Positions 44,700-53,411 of a DNA stretch of 64,000 nucleotides are shown piece by piece. Under the pieces are notes generated by a model, which saw nothing but the letters and a program-made list of their open reading frames with translations, did no database searches and was not told where the DNA came from. Within the stretch, counting starts at the first letter, position 1. Each line of letters starts with the position of its first letter. Source of the DNA: Brevibacillus massiliensis (lineage in GTDB: Bacteria; Bacillota; Bacilli; Brevibacillales; Brevibacillaceae); the NCBI RefSeq assembly GCF_000311785.1, contig NZ_HE978548.1, forward strand, positions 2,491-66,490, read 5' to 3'. The translations under genes were made by a program, and so were the position numbers.

Positions 44700-45849
44700 A
44701 ATATGCGTTGTTACCGGTACCCGTGCAGAGTATGGTTTGCTTTATTGGTTAATGAGGGAGATAGAGAATATCCCAGACTTCGAATTGCAAATCGCTGTAA
44801 CTGGCGCTCATTTATCTCCAGAGTACGGCTTTACATATAGGGACATAGAGAATGACGGTTTTTTTATCAATGAAAGGATAGAAATGCTTCTATCAAGTGA
44901 TTCCTGTGTTGGAGTGACGAAGTCAGTAGGCTTGGCAACGATCGGTTTTGCAGATGCGTTTGATCGTTTAAAGCCTGATCTAGTCGTTATTTTAGGAGAT
45001 CGTTATGAGATGTTAGCTGCAGCCCAAGCTGCCTTAATCGCAAAAATCCCAATTGCTCATATTGCCGGTGGGGATACTACAGAAGGGGCATTCGATGAAG
45101 CAATCCGCCATAGCATTACTAAAATGTCCCATATCCATTTTGTTACAAATGAAGATGCTGCAAGAAGAGTTCGTCAAATGGGGGAAAACCCCAAACATAT
45201 TTTTAATGTGGGAAGTATGGGGATAGATCATATCAGGCGTTTGCGTCTAATCGAAAGAAACGATTTAGAAAAAGAACTGGATTTCAAATTCAGGGAAAAA
45301 AATCTTCTGGTTACATATCATCCTGTTACATTGGAGTTGAACTCAGATTCATTACACCAGTTTCAGGAATTACTAAATGCACTTGATGGTTTAGGGAATC
45401 AATACGGTCTGATTTTTACTAGACCGAATGCTGATCCATGCGGAAAAGCCATTAACGTACTTTTGGACAAATTTGTAGCGACACATGAAAACGCGAGAGC
45501 CTATACATCATTAGGACAACTTCGTTACTTAAGTACTATTGCACAAGTTAATGCGGTTGTTGGCAATTCATCGAGCGGGTTGTACGAGGTTCCTTCTTTT
45601 AAAATCCCAACAGTAAATATTGGTGATCGCCAGAAGGGACGATTACAAGCAACATCCGTAATTAATTGCGAACCTAGGACAGATTCAATTTTACGAGCGA
45701 TACGAGAGGCTATGGAGAAGAAATGCTTCGATACAGTAAACCCTTATGGTGATGGACATAGTACCGAGAGGATTATTGAAATTTTACAAAGTTACTCTAA
45801 CTTCAGCGGGTTGTTAAGAAAAAAGTTTTTTGGGGTGGAATGCCTGTGA
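44689..45849 (+). CDS. legG: UDP/GDP-N-acetylglucosamine 2-epimerase, hydrolysing (LegG/NeuC-like)
   Basis: 386 residues from ATG 44689; an upstream GTG at 44686 is also in frame. Both lie in the legC end. Features of the NeuC group: VVTGTRAEYGLLYWL, VILGDRYEMLAAA, IPIAHIAGGDTTEGAFDEAIRHSITKMSHIHF, and VGSMGIDHIRR. The enzyme inverts C2 and releases the nucleotide, making the 6-deoxy-ManNAc-type sugar. A hydrolysing epimerase here instead of a PseG hydrolase favours legionaminic acid over pseudaminic acid. Confidence 0.87.
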   Translation: MKRKICVVTGTRAEYGLLYWLMREIENIPDFELQIAVTGAHLSPEYGFTYRDIENDGFFINERIEMLLSSDSCVGVTKSVGLATIGFADAFDRLKPDLVVILGDRYEMLAAAQAALIAKIPIAHIAGGDTTEGAFDEAIRHSITKMSHIHFVTNEDAARRVRQMGENPKHIFNVGSMGIDHIRRLRLIERNDLEKELDFKFREKNLLVTYHPVTLELNSDSLHQFQELLNALDGLGNQYGLIFTRPNADPCGKAINVLLDKFVATHENARAYTSLGQLRYLSTIAQVNAVVGNSSSGLYEVPSFKIPTVNIGDRQKGRLQATSVINCEPRTDSILRAIREAMEKKCFDTVNPYGDGHSTERIIEILQSYSNFSGLLRKKFFGVECL

Positions 45850-46931
45850 TTACCGAACAACAGAAGGTATTTATCATCGCGGAAGCAGGCGTAAATCATA
45901 ATGGCTCGCTCGAGATGGCAAAGCAATTGGTCGATGCAGCTGTTGATGCCGGAGTTGACGCTGTAAAGTTCCAGACGTTTAAATCGGAAAAATTAGTGAG
46001 TAAATCTGCACCAAAAGCGGAATATCAGACCAAAACCACGGACTCTTCGGAATCACAGTTCGAGATGATAAAAAAACTGGAGTTGGATGAAGAAGCCCAT
46101 CAGGTGTTGATTGAATATTGCGCTCAGAAAGGAGTCCAATTTTTATCAACTCCCTTTGATATCGACAGTGTTGACTTGTTGGCGAGACGTTTTGATCTGC
46201 CGCGTCTAAAAGTACCATCCGGCGAAATAACGAATGCTCCTCTTTTATTAAAAGTGGCATCGACTGGAAAACCAATTATACTCTCAACGGGTATGAGTAC
46301 ACTTGGTGAAATAGAACTTGCATTGGGTGTTATAGCATTCGGCTATTTGCAAACAGGTCAACAACCCTCTGTCAATGCTTTTGAAGCGGCTTATTGTTCT
46401 GCCGAAGGGCAAAAGCTCTTACAAGCAAAGGTCGTATTACTTCACTGTACCACAGAGTATCCTGCACCGTTTACGGATGTAAACCTTATGGCAATGGATA
46501 CGCTCCGCAGTACCTTTGGGTTGCCTGTTGGGTTTTCTGATCACACGGTTGGCATATCAATACCCATTGCTGCCGTAGCACGTGGGGCTGTCATCGTTGA
46601 AAAGCATTTTACCCTTGATCGAAATTTACCTGGTCCCGATCATAAGGCTTCTTTAGAGCCGAACGAACTAAAAGCTATGGTGAAGGGGATTAGAGAAGTA
46701 GAACAGGCATTAGGCGTTCCGAGAAAAATGCCCGCCATTTCAGAGTTGAAAAATAAACCGATTGCACGGAAAAGCATTGTTGCATCGAGGAAAATCCAAA
46801 AAGGCGAGCCTTTTACCGATCAGAATATAACGATCAAGCGGCCCGGAACCGGAGTTTCTCCTATTCATTATTGGGATTATATCGGGAAATTGGCAGATAA
46901 AGACTACCTTTCGGATGAAGTGATCCAATGA
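45840..46931 (+). CDS. legI: Legionaminic/sialic acid synthase (LegI/NeuB family)
   Basis: 363 residues, ATG 45840 overlapping legG by 10 bases; GTG 45846 has better spacing to GGGGTGG. NeuB fold: IIAEAGVNHNGSLEMAKQL, AGVDAVKFQTFKSEKLVS, STPFDIDSVDLL, LKVPSGEITNAPLL, ILSTGMSTLGEI, GFSDHTVGISIPIAA and EKHFTLDR. A C-terminal SAF (antifreeze-like) domain (RKSIVASRKIQKGE) closes it. It condenses the epimerised sugar with phosphoenolpyruvate to form the nine-carbon acid. Confidence 0.92.
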   Translation: MPVITEQQKVFIIAEAGVNHNGSLEMAKQLVDAAVDAGVDAVKFQTFKSEKLVSKSAPKAEYQTKTTDSSESQFEMIKKLELDEEAHQVLIEYCAQKGVQFLSTPFDIDSVDLLARRFDLPRLKVPSGEITNAPLLLKVASTGKPIILSTGMSTLGEIELALGVIAFGYLQTGQQPSVNAFEAAYCSAEGQKLLQAKVVLLHCTTEYPAPFTDVNLMAMDTLRSTFGLPVGFSDHTVGISIPIAAVARGAVIVEKHFTLDRNLPGPDHKASLEPNELKAMVKGIREVEQALGVPRKMPAISELKNKPIARKSIVASRKIQKGEPFTDQNITIKRPGTGVSPIHYWDYIGKLADKDYLSDEVIQ

Positions 46932-47560
46932 AGAATATGCCAGTTATTGTTTTGGGCGGCGGCGGACATGCGAAGGTGTTAATTGACACTTTACTTCAAC
47001 AATCCGTAGACATCCTTGGCTTTACAGATTTAACGATGCCATCCGAAGAGAAAATATTAGGGGTTCGCTATCTTGGACCCGACAGTATTATTTACGGTTA
47101 CAGCACCGACAGTATTATGCTGGTAAATGGACTAGGTTCGATAGGGGCAGTTTCTCGAAGAAAACATTTGTTTTGTGAATTCAAGAAACGCGGATACTCC
47201 TTCATGAACGTCGTCCATCCTTCTGCTGTCGTCTCACCTTCTGCTGTCTTGTCTGAAGGTGTGCAGATTATGGCGGGGGGTGTCATTCAATCCGGAAGTA
47301 CGATTGGAGAAAATTCGATCGTTAATACCAAGGGATCGGTAGACCATGATTGTATCATTGGTGCCCATGTCCACTTGGCACCTGGCGTCACTTTATGCGG
47401 CGGGGTGAAAATTGGCGATGAGGTGCATATTGGAGCTGGCGCAACTGTTATCCAAAATATAGACATTGGACGGAAAAGCGTAATTGGCGCAGGGGCCCTG
47501 GTCTTGAAGAATGTACCGGAGAAGGTAACCGTTTACGGTATTCCGGCAAGGGAGGTGTAG
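46928..47560 (+). CDS. legH: NeuD/PglD-type sugar acetyltransferase (LegH-like)
   Basis: 210 residues, overlapping legI by 4 bases. N-terminal Rossmann PglD_N domain (VIVLGGGGHAKVLIDTL) followed by left-handed beta helix hexapeptides (NSIVNTKGSVDHDCIIGAHVHLAPGVTLCGG, with H in VDHDC as catalytic histidine). It acetylates the 4-amino group. A hexapeptide enzyme here, rather than a GNAT-type PseH, again supports legionaminic acid. Confidence 0.85.
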   Translation: MKNMPVIVLGGGGHAKVLIDTLLQQSVDILGFTDLTMPSEEKILGVRYLGPDSIIYGYSTDSIMLVNGLGSIGAVSRRKHLFCEFKKRGYSFMNVVHPSAVVSPSAVLSEGVQIMAGGVIQSGSTIGENSIVNTKGSVDHDCIIGAHVHLAPGVTLCGGVKIGDEVHIGAGATVIQNIDIGRKSVIGAGALVLKNVPEKVTVYGIPAREV

Positions 47561-47563
47561 TCG

Positions 47564-48610
47564 ATGAACTGGAGGAACGTTTTAATTAAGCAGGATACCC
47601 CGATCATACAAGCGATCCAAATCATCGATGCTGGAGCTATTCAAATAGCGCTTGTCGTCGACGAAAACGAGAGATTGCTGGGTACGGTGACAGACGGAGA
47701 TATCCGTAGAGGAATCTTAAAGGGAATACCCCTTAATGAATCGGTTAAACACATCATGAACGATCAACCGAAATATGTTTTCCCTGATGAAAGTCCAGAG
47801 AAGATGTTGGCTTTTATGAGGGCCAAACGGTTAAATCAGGTTCCAATCATAGATAAGGATAGGCGCATTATCGGGATCAAAGTTTTGAATGAACTTCTTC
47901 GCCGGGAGCAAAAAGAGAATTGGGTTATTCTGATGGCTGGAGGATTAGGGAGTCGTCTTCAACCTTTAACGGATGACTGCCCCAAACCGCTTCTAAAAGT
48001 CGGAAGCAAACCCTTGCTGGAGACAATAATCGAAAACTTCGTTGAACAGAACTTTTATAAATTTTTTCTATCTGTAAACTATAAAGCCGAAATGATCAAG
48101 GAGTATTTTAAGGACGGGTCACAATGGGGAGTTGAGTTAAACTACCTTCATGAAAATAAAAGATTAGGAACTGCAGGCGCATTAAGTTTATTGCCTGAAA
48201 GACCGGATGCACCAATTATCGTAATGAATGGAGATCTATTAACCAAGGTTAATTTCAACCAGTTACTGGAATTCCATGTGGAACATAGAGCGGCGGCGAC
48301 AATGTGCGTCAGGGAGTATGACTTCCAGGTGCCCTACGGTGTTGTTCGAACAGACAACCAACGTCTGGTAAGCATAGAGGAAAAGCCAACACAGCATTTT
48401 TTTGTAAGTGCAGGAATTTATGTGTTGGAACCGGACGTATTGGATAAGATCCCAGACCAGACCTACTTTGATATGCCCAGCCTTTTCGAAAAGCTGGTAA
48501 ATGAGCAAGTCGAAACGGTTGTTTACCCTATCCGGGAGTATTGGCTCGATATTGGCCGAATCACTGACTTTGAGCGAGCAAACGTCGAATTTGCGGAGGT
48601 ATTCGGGTGA
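47564..48610 (+). CDS. ptmE: CBS-domain nucleotidyltransferase, PtmE-like sugar-phosphate guanylyltransferase
   Basis: 348 residues, 3 bases after legH. Two CBS domains in residues about 1-120 (LVVDENERLLGTVTDGDIR, LNQVPIIDKDRRIIG) followed by a NTP_transferase domain with GGLGSRLQPLT, CPKPLL and VMNGDLLTK. This domain order is that of Campylobacter PtmE, which makes GDP-glucosamine for the legionaminic path. If so, LegB and LegG work on GDP rather than UDP sugars. The exact nucleotide is not readable from sequence. Confidence 0.8.
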   Translation: MNWRNVLIKQDTPIIQAIQIIDAGAIQIALVVDENERLLGTVTDGDIRRGILKGIPLNESVKHIMNDQPKYVFPDESPEKMLAFMRAKRLNQVPIIDKDRRIIGIKVLNELLRREQKENWVILMAGGLGSRLQPLTDDCPKPLLKVGSKPLLETIIENFVEQNFYKFFLSVNYKAEMIKEYFKDGSQWGVELNYLHENKRLGTAGALSLLPERPDAPIIVMNGDLLTKVNFNQLLEFHVEHRAAATMCVREYDFQVPYGVVRTDNQRLVSIEEKPTQHFFVSAGIYVLEPDVLDKIPDQTYFDMPSLFEKLVNEQVETVVYPIREYWLDIGRITDFERANVEFAEVFG

Positions 48611-49299
48611 TAGACGGGAAAACGGTTTTAGCTATTATTCCGGCGCGAGGAGGCTCCAAGGGGGTCCCTCGCAAGAATATTCGAGAGGTGGCCGGCAAGC
48701 CTTTGATTGCATGGACAATCGAGGAGGCGAAGAAATCACGTTATATTGATCAAACGATTTTGAGTTCGGAAGACGATGAAATCATTTCAGTGGCCAGATC
48801 ATGGGGGTGCGAAGTGCCATTCAAGCGTCCCCCGGAATTGGCGCAAGATGATACACCTGGGATTGATCCGGTATTACATGCACTAAGCCAAGTCTCAAAA
48901 TATGATTATATAGTACTTTTGCAGCCAACTTCTCCACTTCGAAAAGCTGAGGATATTGATGGTTGTATTCATACTTGCCTTCGGTTATCGGCAAATGCTT
49001 GTGTTTCGGTAACGGAGCCGGATAAAAGTCCTTATTGGATGTATAAGGTTGACGATAGGAAGAGGATGAGTTTGTTACTCACTGGTGATTCTTTTGCCGT
49101 TCGCAGACAGCAACTGCCCAAAGTATATGCTTTAAACGGGGCAGTCTATGTGGCTAAAAGTGAGTGGATTCAAGCGAAGAAAAGCTTCCTAACAGATGAA
49201 ACGGTTGCTTACATAATGCCAAAAGAGCGTTCGATTGATATAGATACTGAATTTGATTTGAAAGTTGCAAGTATTTTATTAGATAGTACACAGGGTTAA
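48607..49299 (+). CDS. legF: CMP-legionaminate/CMP-sialate synthetase (LegF/NeuA family)
   Basis: 230 residues from GTG 48607, in a GTGA overlap with ptmE. Signature IIPARGGSKGVPRKNIREVAGKPL, QPTSPLRKAEDI and YALNGAVYVA. It activates the nonulosonic acid with CTP, giving the CMP donor used by Maf. Last gene of the island; a long AT-rich gap follows before the sigma-D promoter of flaG. Confidence 0.92.
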   Translation: MIDGKTVLAIIPARGGSKGVPRKNIREVAGKPLIAWTIEEAKKSRYIDQTILSSEDDEIISVARSWGCEVPFKRPPELAQDDTPGIDPVLHALSQVSKYDYIVLLQPTSPLRKAEDIDGCIHTCLRLSANACVSVTEPDKSPYWMYKVDDRKRMSLLLTGDSFAVRRQQLPKVYALNGAVYVAKSEWIQAKKSFLTDETVAYIMPKERSIDIDTEFDLKVASILLDSTQG

Positions 49300-49360
49300 T
49301 AATATTGAAATACAATTAAATGATTTAATGTAAATTAGTGTAAATGTTTGAGTTTTTAAT

Positions 49361-49387
49361 TAAATTTCTTCCTATTTAAGCCGATAC
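49361..49387 (+). promoter_or_regulatory. Sigma-D promoter of flaG-fliD-fliS-fliT
   Basis: TAAA (49361-49364), exactly 15 bases, then GCCGATAC (49380-49387): the best sigma-D match in the window, 33 bases before flaG. Confidence 0.9.
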
Positions 49388-49420
49388 ATATAGTAAAAGT
49401 ACGGTTGGAGGAAAATGTCT

Positions 49421-49780
49421 ATGGATATTCATTCCGTAAATCAGACAGGCAAAATATCTTCTTCTTACCAGGCGGAAAGGCCAATAGCAACCAGTAGTGG
49501 AGAACCGATACCTTTTCAGGAAGCATCGGGAGAACCTAGTCCTGAGGGGAATACTTCCAAAAAGGAAGTAGAAAAAGCAGTAGATTCCCTAAACAAATGG
49601 CTCCAAACGGGTAGTACGCATTTAAAATTTACCTTGCACGAAAAATTGAACGAATACTACGTAGAAATTGTCGACGATCAGACCCAAGAGGTAATACGCG
49701 AGGTACCCCCGAAAAAAATATTGGATATGGTTGCGAAAATGCATGAAATGATTGGCATTCTCGTAGACGAAAAACGATAG
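49421..49780 (+). CDS. flaG: Flagellar protein FlaG (YvyC)
   Basis: 119 residues from ATG 49421, 9 bases from TTGGAGG (ATG 49415 is too close). A variable N-terminal half rich in Ser/Glu is followed by the FlaG core: AVDSLNKWLQTGSTHLKFTL, LNEYYVEIVDDQTQEVIREVPP and ILDMVAKMHEMIGILVDEK. It influences filament length; role not fully known. Confidence 0.92.
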   Translation: MDIHSVNQTGKISSSYQAERPIATSSGEPIPFQEASGEPSPEGNTSKKEVEKAVDSLNKWLQTGSTHLKFTLHEKLNEYYVEIVDDQTQEVIREVPPKKILDMVAKMHEMIGILVDEKR

Positions 49781-49790
49781 GAGGATGGCC

Positions 49791-51278
49791 ATGATCGACC
49801 GTATACGTTTTGGAGGAATGTACTCCGGATTAGACACAGAAATGATCGTTAAGCAGTTGATGAAATCCGAAAGCGCGCCTTATGACCGATTGAAACAAAA
49901 GCAACAAAAGCTGGAATGGAAACGCGACGATTACCGTGAGGCGAATAGACTGCTGCTTGAACTAAAAAACATGATGGCTGATTTAAGGTATGCTTCCACT
50001 TTTACCAATAAGAAAGTGGCTGTATCCGCTAACGATAGTGTAGTCTCGGTAAAAAGTGCGGGGAAATCGCAATTCTCATCGTACCCAATCGAGGTGAAGG
50101 AGCTAGCTGCTGATGCTACTCCTGCATCCGTGGCTTTCAAGACCAAGTTTACTGATGCAACCACTCCTGTTGGTGCAGATAACGCATTTAAATTTAATGT
50201 AAAAGGTCAGGAGATACAAGTAAATGCTGATGATACACTTGAAACTATCGTAAAAAAGGTAAATGATCAAACAGAAAGTACGGGTGTTAAAGCCACTATT
50301 TTCAACAATCAGTTGGTATTTACCTCGACAGGCACTGGCAACGCCAGTAATTTTACGGTAGAAGTGACTTCACAACCAGCCAGCGGTGTTAATGTGCTGG
50401 GAATGGATGGATCTGTTACCACTTCAAATGGTAAGGATGCCAAGGAAGGCAAGGTTGTGATCAACGGTGCCGAATTGTCCATCTCCAGCAACACCTTCAC
50501 CTACGACGGTATTGAATATACCGTGAAACAAAAGACAGAACCGGGATCTTCCGTAAATATCAGCGTCAAGCAAGACACAGATGCCATTTTCAATACGATC
50601 AAGGGCTTTGTCGACAAGTATAATGATGTAATCGCCAAGCTCAACGACAAGATCTCGGAACCTGTCTATCGCGACTTTTTCCCGCTAAGTGATGAACAAA
50701 AGTCGGACATGAAAGACAAGGATGTTGAGAATTGGGAGAAGAAAGCCAAAAGCGGAACGCTTCGAAACGATACGCTTTTATCCGGCATATTGTCTTCAAT
50801 GAGGACCGCATTGAATACAAAAGTGTCAGGAGTCAGCGACAATTTCAGCACGCTAAGCAGCATTGGCATCACGACAGGGAAGTACTACGAAAAAGGGAAA
50901 CTTGTGATTAATGAAGAGCAGTTGCGAAAAGCAATTAGTGAAAATCTGGATGATGTAACAAAATTGTTTACAAATTATGCATCTCAAGATTCCCCTAACA
51001 GGAACCAAGAAAGCGGTTTGTTTGAACGTCTTTACAGTCAATTGGATAAGACAATCAAACAGATTTCTGATAAGGCTGGAAGCGCTACAGCCACAGGCAA
51101 TGACATTAGCGAGATGGGCTTAGAATTAAACCGAATGAACCAAGAGATCGACTCTTGGCAAGACCGCCTAAAGAAAATTGAAGATCGCTACTGGAAACAG
51201 TTCACAGCTCTCGAACAAGCTATGGCAAAATCACAATCTCAAACCGGATGGTTCTCCCAATTAATGGGTAACCGATAA
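49791..51278 (+). CDS. fliD: Flagellar filament cap FliD
   Basis: 495 residues from ATG 49791, preferred over ATG 49785 because GGAGG is adjacent to the latter. N-terminal RIRFGGMYSGLDTEMIVKQLM, coiled YDRLKQKQQKLEWKRDDYRE, long variable D2/D3 domains and C-terminal LNRMNQEIDSWQDRLKKIEDRYWKQFTALEQAM. It caps the filament and places flagellin subunits. FliS and FliT follow directly. Confidence 0.95.
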   Translation: MIDRIRFGGMYSGLDTEMIVKQLMKSESAPYDRLKQKQQKLEWKRDDYREANRLLLELKNMMADLRYASTFTNKKVAVSANDSVVSVKSAGKSQFSSYPIEVKELAADATPASVAFKTKFTDATTPVGADNAFKFNVKGQEIQVNADDTLETIVKKVNDQTESTGVKATIFNNQLVFTSTGTGNASNFTVEVTSQPASGVNVLGMDGSVTTSNGKDAKEGKVVINGAELSISSNTFTYDGIEYTVKQKTEPGSSVNISVKQDTDAIFNTIKGFVDKYNDVIAKLNDKISEPVYRDFFPLSDEQKSDMKDKDVENWEKKAKSGTLRNDTLLSGILSSMRTALNTKVSGVSDNFSTLSSIGITTGKYYEKGKLVINEEQLRKAISENLDDVTKLFTNYASQDSPNRNQESGLFERLYSQLDKTIKQISDKAGSATATGNDISEMGLELNRMNQEIDSWQDRLKKIEDRYWKQFTALEQAMAKSQSQTGWFSQLMGNR

Positions 51279-51296
51279 GGGAAGGAGCGAAGGTTG

Positions 51297-51692
51297 GTGT
51301 TGCAAAATCCAGCACAGGTCTACCAAAACAATCAGGTTACGACAGCAACGCCAGGTGAGTTGACCCTGATGCTCTACAACGGGGCGATCCGATTTATTAA
51401 ACAAACAAGACAAGCCATTCTCGATAAAAAACTGGAGAAAGCCCACGAATGCAATATTCGCGTACAAGATATACTTCACGAGTTAATGTCAAGCCTCAAC
51501 CGGGATGTACCGATATCTGAACAGTTTATTACCATGTACGATTACATGCTCCGCCGAATGGTTGAGGCAAATGTACGGAAGGACGTGGAGATCCTTGACG
51601 AAGTCGAATCCCTGTTTGGAGAGTTTCGCGATACTTGGAAAGAAGCCATGATCCTGGCGAAAAAACAGGGTCAGGCAGTTGAGCAGCCATGA
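51297..51692 (+). CDS. fliS: Flagellin export chaperone FliS
   Basis: 131 residues from GTG 51297; TTG 51294 is also in frame after GGAAGGAG. NPAQVYQNNQVTTATPGELTLMLYNGAIRFIKQT is the conserved FliS start, and LNRDVPISEQFITMYDYMLRRM the middle. It binds the flagellin C-terminus until export. Confidence 0.94.
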   Translation: MLQNPAQVYQNNQVTTATPGELTLMLYNGAIRFIKQTRQAILDKKLEKAHECNIRVQDILHELMSSLNRDVPISEQFITMYDYMLRRMVEANVRKDVEILDEVESLFGEFRDTWKEAMILAKKQGQAVEQP

Positions 51693-52057
51693 TGGAGACA
51701 GCTCTTGAGCCATTATTGGAACGTCTCTTGGCATTAACCTTGGACCTGGAAAAGTGCGTGAATGACCCACAGGAAGAGCCGGAGGAATGGGTAAAGATAT
51801 TCGAGGAACGTCAAGGTGTTATGGACAGCATATCCAGTATGCTTGCAAATGGTGAGGTATTGTCCGAACCGCTTAAACACAAGTACGTCGAAAAGGCTTA
51901 CCATTGCGATCAAAAGATTTTACCGGTTCTAAATAGGAGAAAGGAAGAACTTGCAGCCAAAATAGGGCAACTTAATAGGCGAAAAACCGCAAACCTGCAG
52001 TATCATGGGTACGGAAATTTTGCAAGCTATGGTGCCTTTTTCGATCAGAAAAACTAA
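51689..52057 (+). CDS. fliT: FliT-like flagellar chaperone
   Basis: 122 residues. ATG at 51689 overlaps the fliS stop. Helical protein of FliT size and position (LEPLLERLLALTLDLEKCV, WVKIFEERQGVMDSIS). In the family FliT binds FliD and the export ATPase. The sequence is divergent, as usual for FliT, so position carries much of the call. Confidence 0.8.
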   Translation: MMETALEPLLERLLALTLDLEKCVNDPQEEPEEWVKIFEERQGVMDSISSMLANGEVLSEPLKHKYVEKAYHCDQKILPVLNRRKEELAAKIGQLNRRKTANLQYHGYGNFASYGAFFDQKN

Positions 52058-52074
52058 TACCTTATCATATGATG

Positions 52075-52102
52075 AAACGGCCGGGAAACCCCGACCGTTT
52101 TT
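52075..52102. terminator. Terminator at the end of the flaG-fliT operon
   Basis: AAACGG-CGGG pairs with CCCG-CCGTTTTT (52075-52102), with one mismatch each side. It also stands 28 bases past the end of the minus-strand motility gene. Confidence 0.85.
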
Positions 52103-52129
52103 CCATCTTCCCCCCGCCCAAAAGCCCAT

Positions 52130-52303
52130 CTACACACTCACATCAAGCTGCTTCCCCAGAGTCGGGTGAGGTGCATCCGCTGTCGCTTGAGTCTTGCTCA
52201 GATCCTCGATCATCACGGTCGCCTGGGCAATCTGCGTCGCCTGAAGCATTTTCATCACGCCGAGACTTACCGTATGCTGCAGCTGGCTAAGTTGAAAATT
52301 CAT
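52130..52303 (-). CDS. yjfB: Small putative motility protein, YjfB family
   Basis: 57 residues on the minus strand, ATG at 52303 behind GAGGTG. Sequence starts MNFQLSQLQHTVSLGVMKML, continues QATQIAQATVMIEDL and ends in HPTLGKQLDVSV, the closing shape of YjfB/pfam14070 'putative motility protein'. It is too short to be seen by common length cut-offs. It lies convergent to fliT. Function unknown; co-regulation with flagella is expected. Confidence 0.8.
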   Translation of the reverse strand: MNFQLSQLQHTVSLGVMKMLQATQIAQATVMIEDLSKTQATADAPHPTLGKQLDVSV

Positions 52304-52565
52304 CTGTTCACCTCATTTCTTTTTGATTATTTTTGTTATCGGTCAAAAATACCCGAGAAATTACCGAAACCCCATGATTTCTGCAATAAAGGAAGACGTG
52401 GCTAATAATATCAAAAGAGATATAACTGTAATAAAAAGAAGACGTTGCCAAACTTAAATTCGACCTGGCCGGTTTAATAAACACATGACCGCGAATTTTG
52501 TCAAACGAATCTTGCGCGAGGACACTGGATTCAGCATCGTGAATGACAAAAGGTAACAAGAGGGC

Positions 52566-52599
52566 GTCGGATTGGAATAGTCCAATTCTGCGGCTTTTT
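52566..52599 (+). terminator. Possible terminator hairpin with no assigned gene
   Basis: GGATTGGA (52569-52576) pairs with TCCAATTC (52581-52588, one G:U), followed by TGCGGC and five T. The stretch 52304-52565 has no gene I support; a 23-codon frame ends at 52553 but has no family or site. Confidence 0.45.
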
Positions 52600-52829
52600 A
52601 TTCGTTCGTACGAAGACTCCCATCTTTATAGGTAATGTTATGAAAGTTATTTTTCGTACTTTAAACAATTTTCAGAACACGAGTTCCTCTCTCTGTGGTA
52701 AAATAAGGGCAGGAGGTGAACCGAAAAAGAAACTGTTCTACAATGGATTCCGCGTTGGTCGGCTGAACAGCTTGCGTTTTTGGACGGATTGGGCGTTTCA
52801 TATGACCAAACTCTAAAACATCGCCAGTC

Positions 52830-53326
52830 ATCTGTGGCGAGAAGAAGGGTTTCGTTCCTATGTGAAACTGGAAAAGGAACTGAAGTCCAATTGCACTGGG
52901 AGTACCTATCAGAATTGTATCAAGATGGTGAAACAAAATCGGAAAAGCTTTTTTACCGTAAACACAAACTTCAAGAAGAATCTGCAGAAATACAATGAGA
53001 CACTTAAGCATGTTGGTAATTGCAAAAATGAAATCATTTTCACCCATTTGCCATTCGAGTACATGAGAATGGAAAGAGTACACCAGCGGTTGTTCTGTGC
53101 TAAATAGGGGGAAGATTTCGAAAAAACCCAAGCAAAATATTCACCGCAGAACAGAGATCTAAATATCTTACGAAGGTACCTTAATGGAAAAGGTATTCCT
53201 GCACTGATCCAATCAGTAAGGGATAATGGGTGTTTGAAGCATCCGAAACGTATTCTTGTCGCGTAAGACAGGAAACATTTGAATCCCCACCTCTAAGCAA
53301 AGCGAAGGTGTCGGGAGTCTTCAAAG
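52830..53326 (+). pseudogene. Decayed IS200/IS605-family TnpB (remnant 2)
   Basis: Fragments of TnpB spread over several frames. Upstream is an N-terminal-type stretch (STYQNCIKMVKQNRKSFF, FKKNLQKYNETLK). Then YTSGCSVLNRGKISKK (about 53069-53120) in another frame, LNILRRYLNGKGIPAL (about 53161-53208) and DNGCLKHPKRILVA (about 53223-53264, stop after). These blocks match remnant 1 (YTSGCSALDEEKIAKK, LNILRKYLGGKG). RuvC-I and RuvC-II are gone, and several frameshifts are needed. After the stop, GAATCCCCACCTCTAAGC and GTCGGGAGTCTTCAA at 53281-53324 look like the right-end hairpin of such elements and are shared with remnant 1 at 424-449. Dead element; same family as remnant 1. Confidence 0.7.
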
Positions 53327-53411
53327 AACCTTTAGTTATCGGCAGCTGCATGATTGGCAGTTTGTCGGCAGTAAAACATGTGTGCTTTTCCCCAGCTTGT
53401 GCACAAGCTCT

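Noticed and set aside
42505-49299. Pseudaminic acid (Pse) pathway
   Set aside because: A hydrolysing 2-epimerase and hexapeptide acetyltransferase are present instead of PseG and GNAT PseH; a CBS-type PtmE-like gene fits legionaminic acid.
52308-52559. 83-codon minus-strand frame after the yjfB-like gene
   Set aside because: Hydrophobic low-complexity translation without site or family; overlaps the yjfB leader.
52780-52998. 72-codon plus-strand frame upstream of the transporter
   Set aside because: It runs across the TnpB remnant in another frame and no site precedes it; best explained as decay.
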